A stretch of DNA of 64,000 bases from the NCBI RefSeq assembly GCF_900129745.1, contig NZ_FQWS01000002.1, positions 496,001-560,000 on the forward strand. The letters run 5' to 3'. Source of the stretch: Winogradskyella jejuensis. GTDB lineage: Bacteria > Bacteroidota > Bacteroidia > Flavobacteriales > Flavobacteriaceae. The notes under the pieces were generated by a model. It saw only the letters and a list, made by a program, of their open reading frames with translations, did not search any database and was not told the DNA's origin. Position numbers and translations under genes: made by a program. This document shows, one piece after another, positions 46,945 through 56,268 of the stretch (the first letter of the stretch is position 1; each line of letters begins with the position of its first letter).

Positions 46945-47352
46945 TTGGAACAACTTACACTTACCACTCCTGCGCTTTTATTTTCAGCAATTTCATTAAT
47001 CATGTTAGCTTATACCAATCGGTTTTTGGCATACGCTGCCGTAATAAGAAACTTAAGGGACAAATACTTGCAGCAGCAAGAAGCGTCATTAATAAGACAG
47101 ATAAACAATTTGAAGCTTCGACTAAACCTAACCCGTTATATGCAGATTTTTGGCATTACAAGTTTGTTACTTTGCGTGTTGACTATGTTTTTAATCTATA
47201 TTGAAAATAGATTAGTTGCTGCTTGGGTTTTTGGAGTGGCTTTGTTATTACTTATAACGTCTCTAGCATTTCTTATTTGGGAAATCCAGATTTCTGCAAA
47301 AGCATTAAAACATCATTTAAGCGATATTGAGGATGATTTGAAAAATCGCTAA
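46945..47352 (+). CDS. DUF2721 family membrane protein
   Basis: I choose the TTG at 46945 (135 residues), because the upstream part is a terminator and promoter and because the family begins with a segment like EQLTLTTPALLFSAISLIM. The protein has three membrane segments: about 8-28, 70-92 and 95-115, with a charged loop around RNLRDKYLQQQEASLIRQINN between the first two. DUF2721 proteins are of unknown function. It converges on the RhlE-type helicase gene. Confidence 0.8.
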   Translation: MEQLTLTTPALLFSAISLIMLAYTNRFLAYAAVIRNLRDKYLQQQEASLIRQINNLKLRLNLTRYMQIFGITSLLLCVLTMFLIYIENRLVAAWVFGVALLLLITSLAFLIWEIQISAKALKHHLSDIEDDLKNR

Positions 47353-47401
47353 TAAACCATAAAAAAAATGTGTTTTGTTTCAACGTAGTTGAGAGCTAAA
47401 A

Positions 47402-48757
47402 TTATTTCTTCTTTTTATTCCGCTTATTATAATTTTTATCGCCACGTGTTTTAGGCTTTTTATATTTTTTAGCCATTTCACGACGGTACGAACCACCAAG
47501 ATTTACTTTTTGGTTTTTTTCTTTCTTTTCATGAAATGCAGGTCCAGGAGCATCTTCATCACGTCGCTTTGTTGGGTTGTAGCGTTCTTTGATGACGTCA
47601 CGCTCTTCTTCAATCAGTTCTTTAGAAATTTCAATATGCTCAGGGATTTCAAGCGTCTCAATCTGCATTTGCATTAAAGCCTCAACGTCTTCTCGTGCTT
47701 GTTGTTCTTTTTCAGTAGATAATAGGATGGCGTTTCCTTTGCGCTCGGCACGACCAGTTCTACCAATTCGGTGCATGTAGTTTTCAGGATAATCTGGTGT
47801 ATCAAAATTAATCACATGAGACACATCATCTATGTCTAAACCACGCGCCATAACATCTGTAGCGACCAAAAGACGGTGTTCACCTTCGCGGAATTGTTCA
47901 ATACTTCGTAGTCTATAGTTCTGGGTTTTATTAGAATGAATCACACAGGTTTGACCAGGAAATAAGTCTTCCAGCTTATCAAACAATCGGTCTGCCATGC
48001 GCTTATAGGCCACAAAAATTAAAACCCGCGAAAAGGTGTCTTTATCAGAGAGTAAATCTTCTAATAGATTTACTTTGGTGTAAAAATTGGGAACGTCATA
48101 CCGTTGTTGCGTAATATTTTCCAGAGGAGTACCAGAAACTGCAATAGATATTTTAGTCGGATTGATAAAAAAATCTGTAATCAATTCGTCAACATCAGTG
48201 GTCATTGTTGCCGAGAACATAATGTTTTGTCTGCGCTCAGGCAGAATGTCAAAAATATTCATCAGTTGATGTCTAAAACCAAGGTCTAGCATCACATCCA
48301 CTTCATCAATCACTAATTTCTGAATAGATTTTAATTGTAATACGCGACTCGCAGCTAAGTCGTACAAACGTCCAGGAGTAGCGACTAATATATCCAAACC
48401 TTGCGCTACGGCTTGTTTTTGGGTATTAATATTAGTCCCGCCATAAACACCAAGAACACGATTGTTGATGTATTTAGAGAGTTTTTCAATTTCGTTAACG
48501 ACTTGCACCACGAGTTCGCGAGTTGGCACTAAAATTAGAATTCTAGGGTTTTCTTGACGCGAATATTTTAAATTCTTAAGAATAGGCAACATATAGGCAT
48601 AGGTTTTACCAGTACCCGTTTGTGCAATACCTACCACATCTTTTCCAGAGGCCACCACATTAAAGGATTCCGCTTGGATAGGTGTTGGCGTTGTAAACCC
48701 TAAATCGTCAAGGGCGTTATATAAAGGCGTATTTAAATTAAGTTCTCTAAAAGTCAC
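47402..48757 (-). CDS. DEAD-box RNA helicase, RhlE type (motif II DEVD)
   Basis: The 451-residue protein starts with GTG. It has Q motif near 22-29, AQTGTGKT (45-52), PTREL (78-82), DEVD (151-154) in place of DEAD, SATMTTD in motif III and HRIGRTGRAERKG in the second lobe. The C-terminal tail (about 375-451) is Lys- and Arg-rich, ending RNKKKK, and probably binds RNA. It likely acts in ribosome assembly or RNA decay. A perfect -7 box lies at 48775-48782. Confidence 0.93.
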   Translation of the reverse strand: MTFRELNLNTPLYNALDDLGFTTPTPIQAESFNVVASGKDVVGIAQTGTGKTYAYMLPILKNLKYSRQENPRILILVPTRELVVQVVNEIEKLSKYINNRVLGVYGGTNINTQKQAVAQGLDILVATPGRLYDLAASRVLQLKSIQKLVIDEVDVMLDLGFRHQLMNIFDILPERRQNIMFSATMTTDVDELITDFFINPTKISIAVSGTPLENITQQRYDVPNFYTKVNLLEDLLSDKDTFSRVLIFVAYKRMADRLFDKLEDLFPGQTCVIHSNKTQNYRLRSIEQFREGEHRLLVATDVMARGLDIDDVSHVINFDTPDYPENYMHRIGRTGRAERKGNAILLSTEKEQQAREDVEALMQMQIETLEIPEHIEISKELIEEERDVIKERYNPTKRRDEDAPGPAFHEKKEKNQKVNLGGSYRREMAKKYKKPKTRGDKNYNKRNKKKK

Positions 48758-48774
48758 AATATTGATTTATGGCA

Positions 48775-48782
48775 CAAAGATA
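48775..48782 (-). promoter_or_regulatory. -7 promoter box of the RhlE-type helicase
   Basis: TATCTTTG on the minus strand, identical to the box of the other helicase gene (5705-5712). Transcript starts near 48769, leaving a leader of only about 12 nt. No TTG at the ideal spacing. Confidence 0.55.
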
Positions 48783-48829
48783 GTATTCTTTCCTGCACTG
48801 TTATTTAAAATGGTGTAGGTATATTTGTA

Positions 48830-48837
48830 TTGCGAAA
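48830..48837 (+). promoter_or_regulatory. -7 promoter box of pabB
   Basis: TATATTTG fits TAnnTTTG fully, 28 bp before the TTG start at 48866. It is back to back with the helicase promoter. Confidence 0.55.
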
Positions 48838-48865
48838 TTATTGGTATTTGTAGTTTAAGTTTTTA

Positions 48866-50164
48866 TTGAGAACACAGCAGTTTTATCATCCAAAAAATAT
48901 AGATAGCTTTAAACAGAAGCTATTGAATTGGGCACAGCAATTTGATGATGTGGTCTGGTTAGATTCTAATAATCATGATGAGAAATACAGTACGTATGAC
49001 GCTGTTCTTGCTGTAGATGCATTTACGAGTTTAAAAACCGATTATTTTGATGCTTTTGATAAACTGAATGAGTATCAAAACACCACAAAAGATTGGATTT
49101 TCGGTTATCTCACTTACGATTTAAAGAATGCTGTTGAAGATTTAAAATCCGAAAATTTCGATGGCTTACATTTCCCCGATTTATATTTCTTTCAGCCTAA
49201 AAAGCTTTTTCTAATTAAAGGCGATACTGTTGAAGTTCAATATCTGCGAATGGTTGATGACGAAATTGATAACGATTTAAAATTGATTTTTCAATGTCAG
49301 TCTGAGCTTATCGAAGACAATATATATAACGAGTCTATTAAGATTAAACTCCGCATCACCAAGGATGACTACTTCAAAAAAGTAGAGCAGATGCTCGCTC
49401 ACATTCATCGTGGCGACATTTACGAAGCTAATTTTTGTCAAGAGTTTTATGCAGAGGATACAGATATTCAGCCTTTAGAAACGTTTAATAGACTTAATGA
49501 TATTTCTAAACCACCTTTTGCTACTTTTCTAAAAACAGACGATAAATACTTACTTTCAGCATCACCAGAACGTTACCTAAAAAAAGAAGGAAATAAAGTT
49601 ATTTCTCAACCCATAAAAGGAACAGCAAAACGCTCAGAAGACAAAGATGAAGATGTACAGCTGGCGGAAGCTTTGGCAAAAGACGAAAAAGAGCGCAGCG
49701 AAAATATTATGATTGTCGATTTGGTACGTAACGACTTATCTCATACAGCTAAAAAGGGTAGTGTAAAAGTAGAAGAACTCTGCAACGTCTATTCGTTTTT
49801 ACAGGTGCATCAAATGATTTCTACTGTGGTTTCTGAAGTTGACGATGATACGACTTCAGCAGATTTATTAAAAACAACATTCCCAATGGGAAGTATGACT
49901 GGTGCTCCAAAAATTTCGGCCATGCAAATCATCGAAAATTTAGAGGAAACCAAGCGTGGTTTGTATTCAGGTTCGGTTGGCTACTTCACACCAAATGGCG
50001 ATTTCGATTTTAATGTTATTATCAGAAGTATTCTCTATAACCAAACAGAAAAATACGTTTCTTACTCTGTAGGAAGTGCCATTACAGCTAAAAGCAATCC
50101 GCTTAGAGAATACGAAGAGTGTTTGATTAAAGCCAAAGCCATGCGAGAGGTTTTGGAAAATTAG
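48866..50164 (+). CDS. pabB: Aminodeoxychorismate synthase component I
   Basis: The 432-residue chorismate-binding enzyme begins at TTG. The motif SASPERYLKK is followed by QPIKGTAKR with Lys251; the K in PIKGT, absent in anthranilate synthase (PIAGT), is the nucleophile of PabB. Further motifs are MIVDLVRNDLS and PMGSMTGAPK. It makes 4-amino-4-deoxychorismate for p-aminobenzoate and folate. No pabA or pabC lies next to it. It converges on the sigma-like gene with a 3-bp gap. Confidence 0.92.
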   Translation: MRTQQFYHPKNIDSFKQKLLNWAQQFDDVVWLDSNNHDEKYSTYDAVLAVDAFTSLKTDYFDAFDKLNEYQNTTKDWIFGYLTYDLKNAVEDLKSENFDGLHFPDLYFFQPKKLFLIKGDTVEVQYLRMVDDEIDNDLKLIFQCQSELIEDNIYNESIKIKLRITKDDYFKKVEQMLAHIHRGDIYEANFCQEFYAEDTDIQPLETFNRLNDISKPPFATFLKTDDKYLLSASPERYLKKEGNKVISQPIKGTAKRSEDKDEDVQLAEALAKDEKERSENIMIVDLVRNDLSHTAKKGSVKVEELCNVYSFLQVHQMISTVVSEVDDDTTSADLLKTTFPMGSMTGAPKISAMQIIENLEETKRGLYSGSVGYFTPNGDFDFNVIIRSILYNQTEKYVSYSVGSAITAKSNPLREYEECLIKAKAMREVLEN

Positions 50165-50167
50165 AAG

Positions 50168-50857
50168 TTACTCTAAATGACGTCTAAAACTTTTCTTTAC
50201 TTTTTCAAAAATCAGTTCAACTCTAGACGTTTCAATATTTTTAATCTTTGCGATAGCATCAAAATCCAGTTTACCAAAAATGTATAAATCGACAATATTA
50301 GAGATGTTGATGGGTAGCCAATTATAGAAGCGACCAAACACTTTCGGAGACTGTGAAGGCGACAAGTCCTCGAGCTCAAATGCTTTTAAAATCGAAGTTT
50401 CTTTATCTTCATACAAATACAAATGGTTGCTATGGTCTTGGTGGTAAGATATGTCATTCAATTCTGTGTTTAACACTAAGTCCAAGTCAGCATTAATAGT
50501 ATAATCCTCACCAAGTTTGGACATCTCGTCTTGCAAAATAGTGTCTGTACTTATCGTATTTTTATGATAGGCTTCCTTTTTAAAAAGAACGTTCATATAA
50601 TTGTCTACGAGCTTAAATAGTTCGAGTTTTACTTCATTTTTTTCAGCTTCGATGTTAAATCCTTTGCTGTATAATTCAATAACACATTCGTCAATGATTC
50701 CATTAGACGAATACATATTTTTAGGTATGATACCAGTAGTTTCAGCAATGTAAATTCTGTGTTTTACATATGGGTGTAAATGTTGCACTACAGAAAGTAC
50801 CTTTTTGTCAAAGGCAGTTTTTGCAGATTTTGATGAAAGTTCTTTAAAAGTGCTCAT
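50168..50857 (-). CDS. Sigma-factor-like protein of unknown function
   Basis: From the ATG at 50857 the protein has 229 residues. Its first half has helical segments like sigma region 2 (FDKKVLSVVQHLHPYVKHRIYIAE, then IDECVIELYSKGFNIEAEKNEVKLELFKLVDNYM). The end, FGKLDFDAIAKIKNIETSRVELIFEKVKKSFRRHL, has the order of a sigma region 4 helix-turn-helix. The conserved region 2 residues are not convincing, so this is a distant sigma-70 relative or unrelated. The divergent neighbour is tilS. I give the family with low confidence. Confidence 0.6.
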   Translation of the reverse strand: MSTFKELSSKSAKTAFDKKVLSVVQHLHPYVKHRIYIAETTGIIPKNMYSSNGIIDECVIELYSKGFNIEAEKNEVKLELFKLVDNYMNVLFKKEAYHKNTISTDTILQDEMSKLGEDYTINADLDLVLNTELNDISYHQDHSNHLYLYEDKETSILKAFELEDLSPSQSPKVFGRFYNWLPINISNIVDLYIFGKLDFDAIAKIKNIETSRVELIFEKVKKSFRRHLE

Positions 50858-50979
50858 AACCAAAAATTTAATTAAGTTTTCTAAAGCTACATATAACATT
50901 GAGATATTACTATGATATTTGTCATTTTAATTTCAAATTCTACAATTGTTCGGCACTATCAATATTGTATATTTACATT

Positions 50980-52293
50980 ATGTTACAACTGTTTTCTGAA
51001 CATATTTTATCGAAACTCAGCTTTCTAAAAAACGCGCGATTAGTTGTTGCTATTTCTGGCGGAATTGATAGCGTAGTATTAGCACATTTATGCAAAAAAT
51101 TGGGTTTTGATTTTGCTTTGGCGCATTGTAATTTTTCACTTCGCGGAGATGAAAGTGATGCAGATGAAGAATTTGTTATAAAATTAGGAGAAGACATAAA
51201 TGTTGAAGTATTTACTCAGCGTTTTAATACCGAAGCTTATGCCAAAGAACATAAGCGTTCCACCCAAATGGCGGCTCGTGAGTTGCGTTACGATTGGTTT
51301 AAGGACTTAGCAGCGCAATTAGACTTTGATTATGTCTTAACCGCGCATCATGCCGACGATAATTTAGAGACATTTCTTATCAATTTCACTCGTGGCACAG
51401 GTCTAAACGGACTCACTGGAATCCCAATGATTAACGATAATATTGTACGTCCATTATTACCATTCTCTCGTGAAACTATCGAGAATTATGCAAAAGAAAG
51501 TGACATTAAATGGCGCGACGATAGTAGTAACTCTTCTCGGAAGTATTTGCGAAATAAATTGCGACATGAGGTAGTACCAATTCTGAAAGAAATCAATCCA
51601 CAGCTTTTAGATAGTTTTGAGAGCACGCTCGACAATTTGAATGATACTGCGGATATTGTTGAAGAAAGTCTTAATGCAGTTGCAAAACGTGCTATTGTGG
51701 ATATCAACGAAAACGGGATAACTTACAAAGTGTCCGAATTTAAAAAAGTCAACAATCCAAAAGCTTATTTGTTTGAAATGTTCAAAGAGTTTGGTTTCAC
51801 CGAATGGAATGACATTGTCAATTTATTAGACGCCGAAACAGGAAAGTATGTTAAGTCAAATTCATATCGTTTAATTAAGTATCGTGAATTCCTATTATTG
51901 ACTGAATTTCCCAAAGGAAATTATGCAACTAAGCAAATAAAAGAATCTACGGTTATAAGTTATGGGCTATTTGGTTCTTTGAGTTTTAAAGAAGTAAAAC
52001 AAATTGGTGAAGCCAATAATTCTGTTTTGTTTGCCGATAAGGAAAAGCTTAAATATCCATTAGAAATAAGACCCTGGAAAGCAGGAGATTACTTTCATCC
52101 ATTTGGAATGACAGGCAAAAAGAGAGTGAGTAAATATCTAAAAGATGAAAAGTTAACACCAATTGAAAAGGAGAACACTTGGGTATTACTTTCGGATGAA
52201 AAGATTGTATGGATTGTCGGAAGACGAGGCGACGACCGTTTCAAGGTGACTGACAAAACAGAGAATATTTTGCAAATTAAACTTGATAAGTAA
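50980..52293 (+). CDS. tilS: tRNA(Ile)-lysidine synthase
   Basis: From the ATG at 50980 (437 residues) the PP-loop ATPase motif SGGIDS (26-31) is near the N-terminus, and RDDSSNSSRKYLRNKLRHEVVP and the C-terminal KKRVSKYLKDEKLTPIEKENTWVLL mark the TilS domains. The enzyme makes lysidine at C34 of the AUA-reading tRNA, essential for decoding. The upstream ATG at 50899 would only add 27 hydrophobic/aromatic residues. Converges on nothing; adenine deaminase follows after 54 bp. Confidence 0.95.
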   Translation: MLQLFSEHILSKLSFLKNARLVVAISGGIDSVVLAHLCKKLGFDFALAHCNFSLRGDESDADEEFVIKLGEDINVEVFTQRFNTEAYAKEHKRSTQMAARELRYDWFKDLAAQLDFDYVLTAHHADDNLETFLINFTRGTGLNGLTGIPMINDNIVRPLLPFSRETIENYAKESDIKWRDDSSNSSRKYLRNKLRHEVVPILKEINPQLLDSFESTLDNLNDTADIVEESLNAVAKRAIVDINENGITYKVSEFKKVNNPKAYLFEMFKEFGFTEWNDIVNLLDAETGKYVKSNSYRLIKYREFLLLTEFPKGNYATKQIKESTVISYGLFGSLSFKEVKQIGEANNSVLFADKEKLKYPLEIRPWKAGDYFHPFGMTGKKRVSKYLKDEKLTPIEKENTWVLLSDEKIVWIVGRRGDDRFKVTDKTENILQIKLDK

Positions 52294-52347
52294 TTTATAA
52301 CTCAATTGTCCCCTTGAGGAGACTTTGGGTGTGTTCGAAAAAATATA

Positions 52348-54000
52348 ATGGTCATATTAAAAGGCAACATAGTAGATATCCAAGACCATAGAATCTTTAA
52401 AGGCGAAATCCATATTGCTGACGGTAAAATAAAATCAATCATGGAAAAAGATTGTGAAGAAAACCATTACTTTCTTCCTGGTTTCGTAGATGCACATATT
52501 CATATAGAAAGTTCAATGTTAGTGCCTTCAGAGTTCGCTAAGATTGCTATAAAACACGGAACAGTTGCTACAGTATCCGACCCACACGAGATCGCCAATG
52601 TACTTGGTGTGAAAGGCGTGGAGTTTATGATAGAAAACGGCAAGAAAACACCTTTTAAATTCAATTTTGGTGCACCAAGTTGTGTTCCGGCCACACCTTT
52701 TGAATCTGCTGGAGCTATCATCGATTCCGATGATATTAAGCATTTACTATCTCATCCAGATATTAAATATTTGGCGGAAATGATGAATTATCCTGGCGTT
52801 ATTTACAACGATGCAGAAGTCCATAAAAAAATAGAGTGGGCAAAGTATTTTAATAAACCTGTTGACGGTCATGCTCCAGGTTTACGAGGCGATGATTTAG
52901 ACAAATACATTTCGTCAGGAATTTCCACGGACCACGAATGTTTTACTTATGATGAAGCTTTAGAGAAACTTCAAAAAGGGATGAAAGTAATCATTCGAGA
53001 AGGAAGCGCTGCCAAAAACTTCGACGCTTTAATCGATTTGTTACCTGAATATTATGAGAATATGATGTTCTGTAGTGATGATAAACATCCTGACGATTTG
53101 CTTTTAGGACATATTAATCAACTTGCAGAACGCTCTGTTGCAAAAGGTATTGATGTGTTTAAAGTATTACAAGCCACATGTATTAATCCAGTAAAGCATT
53201 ATAATTTAGACGTAGGTTTACTGCAAGTTGGGGACGCCGCGGATTGCATAGTCGTTGAAGATTTAAAGTTGTTTAAAGCGCTTCAGACTTATATAAATGG
53301 CGAATTGGTATTTGATAATGGCGAATCAAAAATCGAGCATGTCGATTTCGAAATTCTGAATAATTTCAATACCAAAAAAAAGAAAGTATCAGATTTTAGA
53401 TTTGAGTCTAATAAATCTAGCCAATCTAATCAGTCTAATAAATCTAAAATACGCATTATCGAATGTTTGGATGGCGAATTGGTTACCAATGAAATTATAG
53501 AAAATTCAACAATAGAAAACGGCAATTTAATTTCCAACACCGAAACGGATATTCTAAAAATGACGGTTGTTAATCGTTACCAAAATGAAAAACCGTCGAT
53601 AGCATTTATAAAAAACTTCGGATTAAAAGAAGGCGCAATTGCCAGTTCAGTGGGTCATGATTCTCATAACATCATTGCCGTTGGCGTTTCTGACGAAGCT
53701 ATTTGTAAAGCAGTTAATCTATTAATCGAAAATAAAGGAGGTATTTGCGCTATTTCAAATTCTGAAGAAAAAGTTGTTCCTCTTCCTGTTGCAGGAATTA
53801 TGAGTGACCAAAATGCCGAAACCATTGGTAAAGCTTACGCAGAACTCGATAAAATGGCAAAAGATTTAGGAAGCAAATTACACGCGCCTTACATGAGTTT
53901 ATCTTTTATGGCTTTACTCGTTATTCCGTCTTTAAAATTGGGAGATAAAGGTCTGTTTGATGGTAATTCTTTTCAGTTTACTGATTTGGAAGTTAAATAA
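52348..54000 (+). CDS. ade: Adenine deaminase
   Basis: The 550-residue amidohydrolase turns adenine into hypoxanthine. It has the metal motif [13 protein letters not shown] with His50 and His52, [11 protein letters not shown], and [11 protein letters not shown] in the N-terminal half, and the C-terminal [16 protein letters not shown]. Length is standard. About residues 353-367 consist of Ser/Asn/Lys/Gln repeats ([15 protein letters not shown]), encoded by TCTAAT-type imperfect repeats at 53406-53448. It lies after tilS; no other purine gene is adjacent. Confidence 0.95.
   Translation: MVILKGNIVDIQDHRIFKGEIHIADGKIKSIMEKDCEENHYFLPGFVDAHIHIESSMLVPSEFAKIAIKHGTVATVSDPHEIANVLGVKGVEFMIENGKKTPFKFNFGAPSCVPATPFESAGAIIDSDDIKHLLSHPDIKYLAEMMNYPGVIYNDAEVHKKIEWAKYFNKPVDGHAPGLRGDDLDKYISSGISTDHECFTYDEALEKLQKGMKVIIREGSAAKNFDALIDLLPEYYENMMFCSDDKHPDDLLLGHINQLAERSVAKGIDVFKVLQATCINPVKHYNLDVGLLQVGDAADCIVVEDLKLFKALQTYINGELVFDNGESKIEHVDFEILNNFNTKKKKVSDFRFESNKSSQSNQSNKSKIRIIECLDGELVTNEIIENSTIENGNLISNTETDILKMTVVNRYQNEKPSIAFIKNFGLKEGAIASSVGHDSHNIIAVGVSDEAICKAVNLLIENKGGICAISNSEEKVVPLPVAGIMSDQNAETIGKAYAELDKMAKDLGSKLHAPYMSLSFMALLVIPSLKLGDKGLFDGNSFQFTDLEVK
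53406..53448. repeat. Imperfect TCTAAT-type tandem repeat within ade
   Basis: The stretch is built from TCTAATAAATCTAG-like units and encodes a Ser/Asn/Gln/Lys-rich segment in frame. It lies in a domain-linking region, so length change would be tolerated. Confidence 0.5.
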
Positions 54001-54014
54001 TGAAATAATCGATT

Positions 54015-54042
54015 TGTCATGCTGAACTTGATTCAGCATCTC
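54015..54042. repeat. Dispersed palindromic repeat (GTCATGCTGAA type)
   Basis: ATGCTGAA (54019-54026) and TTCAGCAT (54032-54039) form a perfect 8-bp stem with a CTTGA loop, in the gap between ade and the CocE-type gene. It belongs to the family also seen at 38209-38234. Confidence 0.65.
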
Positions 54043-54128
54043 GTAAAATCCTAAAGGTTTCTAAAGTCCTATTCAAAAAATCAAAATTCATTTATCTTTA
54101 AGCATTAAATTCAAACCAACTAACCACC

Positions 54129-56027
54129 ATGATTAAAAGAATTTTACTACTCGCAGTGTTTTCAATTGCAATGTTAGGTTGCAAAGACACAAAAGACATC
54201 AATCTTACCGAAGCCGAAACAGCTGCAAATAAAATTAGTATTTCCGATGATACTTACGCTAAAGAACATTACAATAAGCAAGAAGTAATGATAGAGATGC
54301 GCGATGGTATTAAGCTTCACACCACGATTTATTCACCAAAAGACACCTCTAAAACATACCCAATTTTAATGATGCGTACACCGTACAGTTGTAGACCTTA
54401 TGGAGAAAACGAATATAAATCTAAATTGGGACCAAATAAATATTTGATGGAAGAAGGTAACATTATGGTCTATCAAGATGTGCGCGGACGCTGGAATAGC
54501 GAAGGTGTTTACGATAATATGCGTGCTTACATTCCTAATAAAACGGGTAACCAAACGGATGAGGCGAGTGATACTTACGATACCATTGAATGGTTAGTGA
54601 ATAATGTGGAAAATAACAACGGAAATGTGGGTACATACGGTATTTCGTACCCAGGATTCTATGCGACGTATTCTCTTTTATCGGGGCATCCTGCATTAAA
54701 AGCATCATCACCACAAGCATGTATTGGTGATTTCTTTTTTGATGATTTTATTCACAACGGCGCCTATTTATTAAGTTATTGGAGAGCAACATCTGTGTTT
54801 GGTTATATGAAAGATACACCAACAAAAGAAGCATGGTATGAGTTTCCGGATATTGGTACGGAAGACCAATATCAATTTTTCCTTGATAATATGCCGCTAA
54901 GTAAGCTAGATGGGTATTATGGCGAGGATAATGTATTTATGGAGCAGCTAAAAGAGCATGTCACTTATGATGAATTTTGGCAGAGCCGCGGTATTATTCA
55001 GCATTTAAAAGATATTAAACCAGCGACGATGATTGTTGGCGGACAGTTCGATGCCGAAGATTTATACGGACCATACAACACTTACAAGAGTATAGAAGCC
55101 AATAGCAATAATTACAACACCGTAGTGTTTGGACCTTGGAGTCATGGTGATTGGGCAAGAACTAGTGAGCGACAAGTGATTGGTAATATTCACTTCGGCG
55201 ATAATTTATCTGATTATTTCCAAAAAGAGATTGAAACTAAGTTTTTTAATCATTTTCTAAAAGGCGAAGCCAATGGCGAAACCGGTTTAGCAGAAGCACA
55301 CATGTTTAATACGGGTACTAAAGTGTGGGAATCTTTTGAGCAATGGCCTCCAAAAAATACAACAAAGCAAAGCTGGTTTTTGCAGCCTGAAGAGCGATTA
55401 ACAAAACAAGTAACTAGAAATATCGCGACATCAGATTTTATTAGTAATCCCAAAAAACCTGTACCGTATACGGAAGATATAAAAGTGGTATTCACGCCGA
55501 GAAAGTTTATGACAGACGACCAGCGTTTTGCGTCTCGTCGTCCAGATGTTTTAACTTTTGAAACGGAAGTTTTAGAAAACGACGTTACAATGGTAGGTGA
55601 TATTTTGGCAAAATTAAATGTATCTACAACAGGAACAGCAGCCGATTGGATAGTTAAAGTTATTGATGTATTTCCGGCTGACACAGAAAATACAGATGAT
55701 GTGCAAGACCATTTAAAATTAAGTAATTACCACATGATGGTGAGGAGTGAAGTGCTTCGTGGACGTTTTAGAAATAGTATGAGTATTCCTGAACCTTTTG
55801 TGCCAAACCAAAAAACACCGATAAATCTGAAATTACAAGATGTGTTTCATACGTTTAAAAAAGGACATAAAATTCAGGTGCAAGTGCAAAGTACCTTTTT
55901 TCCTTACATAGATGCGAATCCACAAACCTATGTGGAGAATATTTTTGAAGCTAAGGAAGAAGACTTCAAAACACAAACGCATAAGGTGTATAACGATTCT
56001 TCTATTGAGTTTACAATTTTGAAATAA
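54129..56027 (+). CDS. CocE/NonD-family hydrolase, lipoprotein (X-Pro dipeptidyl-peptidase-like)
   Basis: The 632-residue protein has a lipobox with Cys18 (SIAMLGC-KDTK). The alpha/beta-hydrolase nucleophile is Ser173 in YGISYPG, with oxyanion-type YQDVRGRW (115-122), an Asp in GGQFDAEDLYG and His in GPWSHGDWAR. The C-terminal jelly-roll domain (about 430-632) is of S15/CocE type. It cleaves peptides, esters or amides in the periplasm; substrate unknown. A near-consensus box TATCTTTA lies at 54093-54100. Confidence 0.9.
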   Translation: MIKRILLLAVFSIAMLGCKDTKDINLTEAETAANKISISDDTYAKEHYNKQEVMIEMRDGIKLHTTIYSPKDTSKTYPILMMRTPYSCRPYGENEYKSKLGPNKYLMEEGNIMVYQDVRGRWNSEGVYDNMRAYIPNKTGNQTDEASDTYDTIEWLVNNVENNNGNVGTYGISYPGFYATYSLLSGHPALKASSPQACIGDFFFDDFIHNGAYLLSYWRATSVFGYMKDTPTKEAWYEFPDIGTEDQYQFFLDNMPLSKLDGYYGEDNVFMEQLKEHVTYDEFWQSRGIIQHLKDIKPATMIVGGQFDAEDLYGPYNTYKSIEANSNNYNTVVFGPWSHGDWARTSERQVIGNIHFGDNLSDYFQKEIETKFFNHFLKGEANGETGLAEAHMFNTGTKVWESFEQWPPKNTTKQSWFLQPEERLTKQVTRNIATSDFISNPKKPVPYTEDIKVVFTPRKFMTDDQRFASRRPDVLTFETEVLENDVTMVGDILAKLNVSTTGTAADWIVKVIDVFPADTENTDDVQDHLKLSNYHMMVRSEVLRGRFRNSMSIPEPFVPNQKTPINLKLQDVFHTFKKGHKIQVQVQSTFFPYIDANPQTYVENIFEAKEEDFKTQTHKVYNDSSIEFTILK

Positions 56028-56268
56028 TTGTTAATAATTGTCATATCGAGCGTAGTCGAGATACTTAGGGGAAATTAATCTGCTCTCGACTTGCTCATCC
56101 GCTAAAGCTTAGGCGAAATGTGAATACTCGAACTGACAGCATTTTAAATTTTAATATTTAAAAATTGAGAAGTCTAAATACTATTTTTTTAACAATTGCA
56201 ACTTTTCCCCTTTGGGGAAATATGTTGCAATTCAGCGAAGCTAAATTGTAAAACATGATGGGGCCAAT
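56028..56268. repeat. Repeat-rich intergenic region
   Basis: TCATATCGAGCGTAGTCGAG (56041-56060) is a dispersed flavobacterial repeat; an inverted relative may be CTCTCGACTTGC near 56083. A palindrome spans 56196-56230: TTGCAAC and GTTGCAA outside, TTTCCCC and GGGGAAA inside. I see no gene here. Confidence 0.5.

Noticed and set aside
55250..55684. Minus-strand reading frame of 144 residues inside the CocE-type gene
   Set aside because: It is antisense to a conserved hydrolase and its Ser/Phe/Val-rich product resembles no protein.
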